Assembly (NCBI GenBank): GCA_016838945.1
Contig: JADLKP010000102.1
Span: 1-7,618 of the forward strand
DNA from: Methanobrevibacter sp.
GTDB lineage: Archaea > Methanobacteriota > Methanobacteria > Methanobacteriales > Methanobacteriaceae
Direction: 5' to 3'
DNA: 7,618 bases
A program made the translations under genes and the position numbers. Shown piece after piece: positions 1 through 5,374 of this stretch. The notes under the pieces are model-generated. The model was not told the DNA's origin. It searched no databases and was given only the letters and a program-made list of their open reading frames with translations. How positions within the stretch are numbered: the first letter of the stretch is position 1; each line of letters opens with the position of its first letter.

Positions 1-27
1 TAAAATAACCTTTTGTTAATAAAATCG

Positions 28-41
28 AAACCTTTATATAT
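28..41 (+). promoter_or_regulatory. Archaeal BRE/TATA promoter
   Basis: AAACC is followed by TTTATATAT (TATA core 33-41), which is a near-ideal archaeal BRE plus TATA arrangement. Transcription would be expected to begin about 25 bases further on, near 60-66. The nearest coding start to the right is the cdc48 ATG at 540, so the promoter would give a leader of roughly 475 bases, unless it serves a small RNA. TATA elements can look bidirectional, so a gene left of the window cannot be excluded. Confidence 0.5.
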
Positions 42-59
42 GATGAAGTGCAAGTATTA

Positions 60-82
60 TTTAGTTACAAAAACTAACTAAA
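60..82. repeat. Inverted repeat over the predicted transcription start (possible operator)
   Basis: TTTAGTTA (60-67) and TAACTAAA (75-82) are perfect 8-base inverted arms around a 7-base spacer. The element begins 27 bases after the start of the TATA core at 33. That is where the transcription start is expected and where many archaeal repressors bind. It differs in arm order from the CTAAC-N5-GTTAG heat-shock motif known from Archaeoglobus (recalled from the literature), so no regulator is assigned. Confidence 0.4.
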
Positions 83-132
83 AGATTTACATTAATAATT
101 GTTGATAAATTTTTGATAAATTCTTTTAATTC

Positions 133-159
133 TTTATTTGGTCCGAAAAATCAAATAAA
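133..159 (+). repeat. Small stem-loop in the cdc48 upstream region
   Basis: TTTATTTG (133-140) pairs perfectly with CAAATAAA (152-159) around an 11-base loop. The stem is almost all A/T, so it may be a chance feature of this composition. It would lie inside the transcript if the promoter at 28-41 reads through to cdc48. Confidence 0.25.
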
Positions 160-461
160 TTTGATTAAAACGATTGATTAAATGGATTATTTGAATTTAA
201 ATAGAATTAATTCCTTTAATTATTTATTGATGATTAATTTGTATTTATTTGGTTATTTAAATAAATTGATGGTCTTTAAATCTTTAGTTTAATTTTAATG
301 TATTTGTTGAAGTTTTGAATTTCATTTGTTTGTATTTGACCGATCCATTTATTTGGATTATTGATTAGATTCAAGCATTGATTAAATAATTAAAATTAAT
401 TCTAATGTATTGATATTTCTGTGCCATCAATGATTATTAATGATCTTTTATTAGTGTAACT

Positions 462-482
462 CGGTGACATTTAATGTGACCG
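462..482. promoter_or_regulatory. Near-palindromic operator-like element before cdc48
   Basis: CGGTGACATT (462-471) and AATGTGACCG (473-482) are inverted arms around a single central T. Nine of ten positions pair, and the exception is G466 opposite G478. Its GC content is clearly above its surroundings, which makes chance less likely than for the AT-only repeats nearby. It sits 58-78 bases before the cdc48 start. A TATA-like TTTTATTA at 446-453 would place a transcription start inside it. It could be a repressor site or a leader hairpin. Confidence 0.45.
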
Positions 483-523
483 TCATATTCATTATTCATT
501 ATTAATCATTCATAAAAAAACTA

Positions 524-530
524 AGAGGAG
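524..530 (+). promoter_or_regulatory. Ribosome binding site of cdc48
   Basis: AGAGGAG ends 9 bases before the ATG at 540, a normal Shine-Dalgarno distance. It directly abuts the in-frame TTG at 531, so that triplet cannot be the start. This fixes the start at 540. Confidence 0.85.
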
Positions 531-539
531 TTGAAAATC

Positions 540-2750
540 ATGGCTGATGGAGAACTTAAGATTAAAGTTGCAGAAACTTTATCTCAAAATGATGTAGGAA
601 AGAATATAGCTAAACTAGATATGGAATCTATGTTTAAACTTGGCCTTAAAGATGGAGATTTAATAGAAATTATTGGATCTAAAAATACTGCAGCCATTGC
701 AGTTGCTTCTCAATCTGATATGGAATCTATCATTAGGATAGATGGTACTACCCGTAAGAATTCCGGTGCTTCAATAGGTCAGGAAGTTACCATTAAAAGA
801 ACTGAAGCAAAAGAAGCTAAAAAGATTCTTTTAGCTCCTATTGATGCAAGAATCAGAATCAGTGGGGATTTAAACAGTGCCTTTAGAAACCAAGTTATGG
901 TTAAAGGTGACTTGGTAAATACTAGAGTCAAAGCCCCACAAAGAAGACCTGTCGGTGGAGGATTCTTTGACGATATCTTTGACGATATCATGAATGTTCC
1001 AGGTATCGGTGCAATGAGTCAAATCAAGTTGGCTGTTGTAAACACCAATCCTGGAGGAGTGGTAAAAGTAGGCCCTAACACCAAGGTTGAAGTCACTGAC
1101 GAACCTGTTGACGTCTCTAAATTGGAAGGTGTATCCAACCTTGTAGGAATCAGTTACGATGATATTGGAGGTTTGAAAGAGGAAGTTAAGAAAGTCAGGG
1201 AAATGATTGAAATTCCTCTTAAGAAACCGGAATTATTTGATAAGTTAGGAATCGCACCTCCAAAAGGAGTATTGATGCATGGGCCTCCAGGTACTGGTAA
1301 AACCTTGCTTGCAAAGGCTGTAGCTAACGAAAGTGATGCTCACTTCATTGTAATCAATGGTCCTGAAATCATGAGCAAATACGTTGGTGGATCTGAAGAA
1401 AACCTAAGGGAATTCTTTGAAGAAGCTGAAGAAAATGCTCCATCCATTATATTTATTGATGAATTGGATGCTATTGCACCTAAACGTGAAGAAACACAAG
1501 GTGAAGTGGAAAGAAGAACTGTTGCACAGCTATTGACCTTGATGGATGGTCTTAATTCAAGAGGTCAAGTGGTTGTAATCGGTGCAACAAACAGGCCTGA
1601 TTCCCTTGATGGTGCACTTAGAAGACCTGGTAGGTTTGACCGTGAGATTGAAATCGGAGTGCCTGATAAGGATGAACGTAAAGAGATTATGGAAATCCAC
1701 ACAAGAGGAATGCCTCTTGCAGAAGATGTGGATTTGAATGATTTGGCAGATACCACTCACGGATTTGTAGGTGCAGACCTTGAAGCATTAGCTAAGGAAG
1801 CAGCTATGAGAGTTGTAAGAAGAATCATTCCGGATTTAGGTGCTGACGATGAGATCCCTCCTGAAGTATTGGAAAAGCTTGTAGTAACCAAGGAGGACTT
1901 CAAGTCTGCACTTAGGGAAATCCAACCATCTGCACTTAGGGAAGTTTTAGTGCAAGTTCCAAATGTTACTTGGGATGATGTAGGTGGATTGGAAGAAGTT
2001 AAACAGGAATTGAAGGAAGCTGTAGAATGGCCTCTCAAATACCCAGACAAGTTCAAGGATTTCGGTGTAAGACCGCCTAAAGGTACCTTATTGTATGGTA
2101 TTCCAGGTACCGGTAAGACCATGCTTGCAAAGGCTGTAGCAAACGAAAGTGAAGCTAACTTCATTGCAATCAAAGGGCCAGAACTCTTGTCTAAATGGGT
2201 TGGTGAGTCTGAGAAAGGTGTAAGGGAAATCTTTAGAAAAGCAAGACAAACTGCTCCTACTGTAATCTTCTTTGATGAGATCGATTCAATTGCAAGTAAC
2301 AGAGGCGGAGAGTTTGGAGATTCTGGAGTAACCAAACGTGTAGTAAATCAATTATTGACTGAAATGGATGGTCTTGAAGAATTGGAAGATGTTGCAATCA
2401 TTGCAGCTACCAACAGACCGGACATTATTGATCCAGGTCTTATGAGGCCTGGAAGGTTTGACAGACACATTAAGGTCGACACTCCAAATGAAGAAGCAAG
2501 ACTTGCAATATTCAAAGTGCACACTAAAGATATGCCTCTTGCAAAAGATGTCAAGCTTAAGAAATTGGCTAAAAACACCGAAGGATATGTTGGAGCTGAC
2601 ATTGAAGCTGTATGCCGTGAAGCTGCAATGCTCTCTTTAAGAGATAACATAGAAGCAAGCGAAGTTTCAGCAAAATTCTTCGATGAAGCTATGGAAAAAG
2701 TTAAGCCAAAATCCGTAAGTGATGAAGAAGAATTGATCCAATACTTCTAA
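540..2750 (+). CDS. cdc48: Cdc48/VAT-type AAA+ ATPase (archaeal p97/VCP homologue)
   Basis: This 736-residue protein has the full archaeal Cdc48 layout. A double-psi barrel N-domain spans about residues 1-90 and a second N-lobe about 95-200. D1 carries Walker A GPPGTGKT at 248-255, Walker B acidic pair D307/E308 and arginines in RRPGRFD at 361-367. D2 carries Walker A GIPGTGKT at 520-527, Walker B D579/E580 and RPGRFD from 636. Members form cytosolic hexamers that use ATP to unfold proteins and can feed the 20S proteasome. The length is typical. The second Walker A position in D2 is Ile rather than the usual Pro. A glycine-rich insert at about 138-150 holds FDDI twice in tandem. The protein ends in IQYF, with Tyr second from last as in proteasome-docking HbYX tails but with Gln instead of a hydrophobic residue. 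It is transcribed alone, with a terminator at its end. Confidence 0.97.
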   Translation: MADGELKIKVAETLSQNDVGKNIAKLDMESMFKLGLKDGDLIEIIGSKNTAAIAVASQSDMESIIRIDGTTRKNSGASIGQEVTIKRTEAKEAKKILLAPIDARIRISGDLNSAFRNQVMVKGDLVNTRVKAPQRRPVGGGFFDDIFDDIMNVPGIGAMSQIKLAVVNTNPGGVVKVGPNTKVEVTDEPVDVSKLEGVSNLVGISYDDIGGLKEEVKKVREMIEIPLKKPELFDKLGIAPPKGVLMHGPPGTGKTLLAKAVANESDAHFIVINGPEIMSKYVGGSEENLREFFEEAEENAPSIIFIDELDAIAPKREETQGEVERRTVAQLLTLMDGLNSRGQVVVIGATNRPDSLDGALRRPGRFDREIEIGVPDKDERKEIMEIHTRGMPLAEDVDLNDLADTTHGFVGADLEALAKEAAMRVVRRIIPDLGADDEIPPEVLEKLVVTKEDFKSALREIQPSALREVLVQVPNVTWDDVGGLEEVKQELKEAVEWPLKYPDKFKDFGVRPPKGTLLYGIPGTGKTMLAKAVANESEANFIAIKGPELLSKWVGESEKGVREIFRKARQTAPTVIFFDEIDSIASNRGGEFGDSGVTKRVVNQLLTEMDGLEELEDVAIIAATNRPDIIDPGLMRPGRFDRHIKVDTPNEEARLAIFKVHTKDMPLAKDVKLKKLAKNTEGYVGADIEAVCREAAMLSLRDNIEASEVSAKFFDEAMEKVKPKSVSDEEELIQYF

Positions 2751-2777
2751 TTGGATTAATTCCTTTATCACTTTTTT
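2731..2777 (+). terminator. Hairpin plus T-run terminator overlapping the cdc48 stop codon
   Basis: AATTGATCCAAT (2731-2742) pairs with ATTGGATTAATT (2750-2761), giving a 12-bp stem with one G-U pair and a 7-base loop. The TAA stop (2748-2750) lies in the loop and the first base of the 3' arm. Six Ts follow at 2772-2777, then a C/T-rich stretch. Archaeal termination mainly needs the T-run, so the hairpin may instead act in 3'-end processing or stability. Confidence 0.6.
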
Positions 2778-2883
2778 CCTCCTTAAAAATCATATTTATC
2801 GCTCAAATTATAATAAATCACACATAAAACACAAATCAAAACAAAAAACAAAAAAACAAACACTATAAAATCGAAGTACATTT

Positions 2884-2902
2884 TTAATATATCATATATT
2901 AA
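2884..2902. promoter_or_regulatory. Perfect AT palindrome, possible bidirectional TATA element
   Basis: TTAATATAT and ATATATTAA flank a central C2893 with all nine positions paired. It contains TATA-like cores on both strands. If used rightward, transcription would start near 2915 and run into the hairpin at 2940-2992. The element is made only of A/T around one C, so it may simply be a TATA box that happens to be symmetrical. Confidence 0.4.
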
Positions 2903-2939
2903 TAACCTATAAAAACACTAAAAACACCTATAATGTGCG

Positions 2940-2992
2940 TAATGAATTAAAGAATAGATTTTTCATACCTTTTATCTATCTTTAATTCATTA
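2940..2992. ncRNA. Strong intergenic hairpin, candidate small RNA
   Basis: TAATGAATTAAAGA (2940-2953) pairs perfectly with TCTTTAATTCATTA (2979-2992). The stem then continues with TAGAT (2955-2959) against ATCTA (2974-2978) after a single bulged A2954, giving 19 bp in total around a 14-base loop. A TATA-like palindrome lies about 40 bases to the left and a T7 run 15 bases to the right (3007-3013), so promoter, hairpin and terminator are correctly ordered for a + strand RNA of roughly 90-100 bases. The opposite strand is also possible: ttttttata at 3008-3016 reads as a TATA box leftward, and the region 2836-2858 is T-rich on that strand. No known RNA family is recognised. Confidence 0.35.
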
Positions 2993-3006
2993 TCCTCTGT
3001 TTATTC

Positions 3007-3023
3007 TTTTTTTATAATTTTTT
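3007..3023 (+). terminator. Oligo-T tract after the intergenic hairpin
   Basis: Runs of seven Ts (3007-3013) and six Ts (3018-3023) are of the type that suffices for archaeal transcription termination. It could end a small transcript carrying the 2940-2992 hairpin or act as a second stop for cdc48 read-through. Confidence 0.4.
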
Positions 3024-3105
3024 ATCAATTCTCATTTCATAGATTTTTCTATTCTTTCTATGTTGATTCTCATTTTTCTCATTTTCATTAAACTTTTTAT
3101 TTATT

Positions 3106-3120
3106 GAAAACCTATTTATT
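3106..3120 (+). promoter_or_regulatory. Predicted promoter of mmp8
   Basis: GAAAACC (BRE-like) is followed by TATTTATT (3113-3120), the same layout as the promoter at 28-41. The expected start is about 3140-3146, giving a leader of roughly 45-50 bases before the ATG at 3191. The prediction rests on pattern only. Confidence 0.45.
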
Positions 3121-3190
3121 AAATAAGAAATAAATTAAGTGTAAAGTTATAATCATAACAATTGTTAATTAATTTGAGTTGGGGATTATT

Positions 3191-4024
3191 ATGGATAAAC
3201 ATGTAATTGAAGCTTTAGGAAGAGCTAAAATAACCGTTCAAGATGGAAAAGTGGTAGATATAGGAAAGCCAATGATTGAATACTGTCCTTTGTTTCATAA
3301 GCACAGAGGAATTGAGGAATTAACTCCCGAAGAGATAGAAAAGAATATTGAATTCAGAATAGAAGACTTTGGAATGTGCACAAAGGATAGGGTATTAAGA
3401 TTAAAGGACTTTTTATCCTTTGGAATCTCTGAAATTTTGTCTACTTTGCTTGCTGATGACATAATTGATTGCGCAGTTATGGTTTGTGAAGGTTGTGGAA
3501 CAGTTCTCATTACAGAAAGTGAGCTTGCACAAGGAGTAGGCGGAAGGGTTTCAGGGCTTGTAGAAACAAGTCCAATTCCAGAACTTATAGAAGAGTTTTC
3601 ACCAAATCATATTGTAGATGAGGAAACTGCAATCATTGATCAAGTTGAAGGATTCAAATTAGCTATTGAAAACGGATATAAAAACATTGCAGTTACAATA
3701 GCATTCCCGGATGATGGAATAATTCTTAGGGAATTGGAGAATGAATATGGTGATGTAAATCTTTATCTCTTTGCTGTTCATACAACTGGTCTTTCAAGAG
3801 AGGAATCAGAACTTATCTTTGATGTAAGTGATGTGGTGACAGCATGTGCAAATAAACACTTAAGGGATATTGCAGATGAGGAAGACATATTCTCTGTAGG
3901 CAGTTCCATTCCTATTTATGCAGGAAGTGAAAAAGGAGAAAAATTTATTAAATTAAGATTGGATAAGATTGGGGGACCTAAAAAGAAAACAGGAAACTCT
4001 AGGCATCCTTATCCTTTAATCTAG
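3191..4024 (+). CDS. Methanogenesis marker protein 8 (DUF2099 family)
   Basis: This 277-residue protein matches the methanogenesis marker 8 family as I recall it, with the characteristic start MDKHVIEALG, then EYCPLFHKHRG (30-40) and a central AVMVCEGCGTV stretch (95-105). The family is nearly confined to methanogens and its biochemical role is unknown to me. Cysteines at 32, 63, 94, 99, 102 and 219, including C99-x2-C102, together with H36 and H38, could bind a metal or cofactor, but this is inference. There is no signal peptide or membrane segment. An in-frame TTG at 3179 is rejected because the G-rich SD-like GGGGA (3181-3185) overlaps it and fits the ATG at 3191, and the family begins with MDKHV. 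It has its own promoter, and a T-rich terminator separates it from queC. Confidence 0.9.
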   Translation: MDKHVIEALGRAKITVQDGKVVDIGKPMIEYCPLFHKHRGIEELTPEEIEKNIEFRIEDFGMCTKDRVLRLKDFLSFGISEILSTLLADDIIDCAVMVCEGCGTVLITESELAQGVGGRVSGLVETSPIPELIEEFSPNHIVDEETAIIDQVEGFKLAIENGYKNIAVTIAFPDDGIILRELENEYGDVNLYLFAVHTTGLSREESELIFDVSDVVTACANKHLRDIADEEDIFSVGSSIPIYAGSEKGEKFIKLRLDKIGGPKKKTGNSRHPYPLI

Positions 4025-4049
4025 TAATATTTCTTTAAGAATAATTATA

Positions 4050-4085
4050 TTTTTTGCCTTTTTTCATTCTTTTTGTTATTTTTTT
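4050..4085 (+). terminator. Oligo-T terminator after mmp8
   Basis: Successive T-runs at 4050-4055, 4059-4064, 4070-4074 and 4079-4085 follow the mmp8 stop by 26 bases. Only a weak 4-bp hairpin is visible before them (around 4031-4041), so this looks like the plain archaeal T-tract type. It argues against mmp8 and queC sharing a transcript. Confidence 0.6.
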
Positions 4086-4178
4086 AATTTCTAATTTTCA
4101 TTTTTCTAATTTTTTAACTATTTTTCAATAAATTTAATCTATTTAATAATTAATTTTAAATGTATTGTAAAACATAAA

Positions 4179-4196
4179 TATTATATTATATATTTA
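4179..4196 (+). promoter_or_regulatory. Predicted promoter of the queCDE unit
   Basis: The AT-only stretch TATTATATTATATATTTA is TATA-like and lies 25-42 bases before the queC ATG. Transcription would begin near 4205-4210, just before the GGAGA ribosome binding site at 4211-4215, so the leader would be very short. The exact core within the stretch cannot be chosen by eye. Confidence 0.45.
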
Positions 4197-4220
4197 TTGA
4201 TTTTATTTATGGAGATTTAA

Positions 4221-4856
4221 ATGTCAAAAGATGTAGTTTTAATATTATCTGGAGGATTGGACTCCTCGACTTTATTGTATAAATTATTGAATGAAGGAAA
4301 TAATGTAACTGCACTCAGTTTCAATTATGGTCAGAAGGCAGCTATCGAAATCGAAAGGGCTGCGGAAATCTGTGAAATGAATGATGTTCCTCATTTCGTA
4401 TTTGATATACAGAATATTGTAGATTTGCTTTCAAGCAGCTTGACTGATCAAGATAATGACAATGTTGAAGAGCCACAGAGCACTGTTGTTCCAAGCAGAA
4501 ATACAATATTGCTTGAACTTGCAACTGCATTTGCAATAAGCAACAATAAGGAAGAGGTCTATTACGGTGCAATCAAGGCAGATGTTGGTGATTATCCAGA
4601 CACCACTCCGGAATTCCTAAAACAGATTAATGAGTTGAATAAAGTTAATAATTATGAATACATTCCTGTTTGCGCTCCATTTATCGACACAGATAAAAAG
4701 GATGTTGTAAAAATTGCTTTGAAATTGGGAGTGCCAATAGAAAAGACTTGGAGCTGTTATGTAAACAATGATGGAACTCCATGTGGTGAATGCTTCAGTT
4801 GCAAATCAAGAATAAAAGCTATTGAAGATGCTAAAAAGGAATTAGGAATGGATTAG
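4221..4856 (+). CDS. queC: 7-cyano-7-deazaguanine synthase QueC
   Basis: QueC converts 7-carboxy-7-deazaguanine to preQ0 using ATP and ammonia. In archaea preQ0 goes to archaeosine at tRNA position 15. The 211-residue cytosolic protein shows the PP-loop SGGLDSS at 10-16, VPSRN at 90-94 (substrate pocket), the D121 to YPD (125-127) segment, and the four-cysteine zinc site C179, C188, C191 and C194 near the C-terminus. All family signature residues I know are present, and the length is slightly short of the bacterial enzymes (about 220-230). The start is set by GGAGA at 4211-4215, five bases before the ATG. An ATG overlapping this SD (4209) is closed at once by TAA at 4218-4220. It is the first gene of a queC-queD-queE unit. 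Confidence 0.97.
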   Translation: MSKDVVLILSGGLDSSTLLYKLLNEGNNVTALSFNYGQKAAIEIERAAEICEMNDVPHFVFDIQNIVDLLSSSLTDQDNDNVEEPQSTVVPSRNTILLELATAFAISNNKEEVYYGAIKADVGDYPDTTPEFLKQINELNKVNNYEYIPVCAPFIDTDKKDVVKIALKLGVPIEKTWSCYVNNDGTPCGECFSCKSRIKAIEDAKKELGMD

Positions 4857-4920
4857 TTAATTAAATTTATATTGGCATTGAATTAAAAAAATTAAATCAT
4901 TAGAATTTTTTATAAGTTAT

Positions 4921-4926
4921 GGAGAG
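4921..4926 (+). promoter_or_regulatory. Ribosome binding site that sets the queD start
   Basis: GGAGAG ends 7 bases before the ATG at 4934. An earlier in-frame ATG at 4919 overlaps it and has no SD of its own, so 4934 is preferred. The preceding 9-mer context TTATGGAGA (4917-4925) is identical to that before queC (4207-4215). Confidence 0.75.
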
Positions 4927-4933
4927 TATATTT

Positions 4934-5293
4934 ATGTTAACATTGGTATCAGAACATAGAATTTATGGTTGTCACAAATTAAAGAATCAGGGTGGAAAAT
5001 GTACTCATTGGCATGGACACCAATATAAGGTTATTTTAACCTTAAAGGCACCATATAAGGACTTGGATTATAGGAATATGATTATGGACACCTATGACAT
5101 TGAAGCGATTTTCAATGAGTTCATCGGTGTTGACCATTTGAATTTAAATGAATTTATGGACTCAGAAGATCCTACCATGGAAGAAATGAGCAAATTCTTC
5201 TATGATGGATTAAAACCTAAAATTGAATGCTTGGTAAGTGTTGGAGTTTATGAAACTCCTGAAACTGGAGTAACTTACGAGCCTATGGAATAA
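4934..5293 (+). CDS. queD: 6-carboxy-5,6,7,8-tetrahydropterin synthase QueD (6-pyruvoyl-tetrahydropterin synthase family)
   Basis: QueD makes 6-carboxytetrahydropterin from dihydroneopterin triphosphate, the first committed step towards preQ0. With the start at 4934 it has 119 residues, normal for the family. Zinc ligands are H14, H27 and H29. The catalytic cysteine is C23 in a CxxxHGH motif, which marks the QueD type rather than PTPS-III, where Glu replaces Cys. D67-H68 in DHLNLN and E107 in YETPE fit the conserved catalytic Asp/His and substrate-binding Glu regions. The usual FSAAH segment reads IYGCH here, placing a second cysteine (C13) beside the first zinc ligand. It lies 77 bases after queC and 76 before queE. 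A tataag TATA-like word at 4911-4916 is too close to the start to be a normal promoter, so cotranscription with queC is likely. Confidence 0.95.
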   Translation: MLTLVSEHRIYGCHKLKNQGGKCTHWHGHQYKVILTLKAPYKDLDYRNMIMDTYDIEAIFNEFIGVDHLNLNEFMDSEDPTMEEMSKFFYDGLKPKIECLVSVGVYETPETGVTYEPME

Positions 5294-5300
5294 TCAGATT

Positions 5301-5328
5301 AAAGTTTATTTAAAGTTATTCGAAGTTT
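5301..5328. repeat. Three spaced AAGTT words between queD and queE
   Basis: AAAGTTT (5301), AAAGTTA (5312) and GAAGTTT (5322) recur at 10-11 base spacing, about one helical turn, in the 76-base gap before queE. This spacing would suit cooperative protein binding on one DNA face, but three short AT-rich words can easily occur by chance. Confidence 0.25.
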
Positions 5329-5367
5329 AATTGAATTTGTTTAGTATGAGTTAGAGTTTTTTAAAGT

Positions 5368-5374
5368 AGGTGAT
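5368..5374 (+). promoter_or_regulatory. Shine-Dalgarno sequence overlapping the queE start codon
   Basis: AGGTGAT matches the anti-SD complement AGGAGGTGAT, yet it contains the GTG (5370-5372) that is the first possible start of queE. A TAG at 5367-5369 closes the frame just upstream. Either GTG is used without an upstream SD, or this SD serves the ATT at 5379 four bases beyond it. Confidence 0.55.

Larger units (their letters stand above)
1..539. other. Long AT-rich non-coding spacer upstream of cdc48
   Basis: This stretch of about 540 bases has no convincing open reading frame on either strand. It is strongly AT-rich and full of simple words such as GATTGATTA and TTTATTTGG. The 9-mer TTTATTTGG occurs at 133-141, 244-252 and 348-356. 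The structured elements inside it are listed separately: a promoter at 28-41, an inverted repeat at 60-82, a stem-loop at 133-159 and a near-palindrome at 462-482. No GC-rich island of the kind that marks tRNAs or stable RNAs in such genomes is visible. It is either a very long cdc48 leader, the regulatory region of a gene to the left of the window, or the site of an unannotated RNA. Confidence 0.7.
2751..3190. other. Non-coding spacer between cdc48 and mmp8
   Basis: This 440-base spacer has no credible ORF. From left to right it holds the cdc48 terminator tail, a 71-base stretch without any G on the + strand (2802-2872, A/C-rich), an AT palindrome at 2884-2902, a strong hairpin at 2940-2992, T-runs at 3007-3013 and 3018-3023, a pyrimidine-rich stretch to about 3100, and the predicted mmp8 promoter at 3106-3120. 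The strand composition switches from A/C-rich to T/C-rich around the hairpin. Confidence 0.7.

Noticed and set aside
40..81. Short ORF starting inside the TATA box at 40
   Set aside because: It has only 13 codons, no SD, and overlaps the promoter and inverted repeat.
182..292. 36-codon ORF starting MDYLNLNR in the cdc48 upstream spacer
   Set aside because: There is no ribosome binding site, and the composition is low-complexity Leu/Asn/Phe/Tyr as expected from AT-rich DNA. It resembles no known family.
531..539. TTG start giving Cdc48 three extra residues
   Set aside because: The TTG directly touches the SD AGAGGAG, so the ribosome could not use it. The ATG at 540 has correct spacing.
1757..2335. 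192-codon minus-strand ORF inside cdc48
   Set aside because: It is antisense to the conserved D1/D2 coding region, lacks a recognisable domain or RBS and is explained by codon bias of the sense gene. The same applies to minus-strand ORFs at 779-991, 1557-1760, 2348-2650, 3295-3510, 4342-4572 and 6067-6447.
2458..2640. 60-codon + strand ORF within cdc48 in another frame
   Set aside because: It lies wholly inside the D2 coding region, has no SD and its protein resembles no family.
3191..4856. A single mmp8-queCDE operon
   Set aside because: A 196-base gap with four T-runs and then a TATA element before queC argues for separate transcription.
4919..4933. Earlier ATG start for QueD adding MESIF
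   Set aside because: It overlaps the GGAGAG ribosome binding site that serves ATG 4934.
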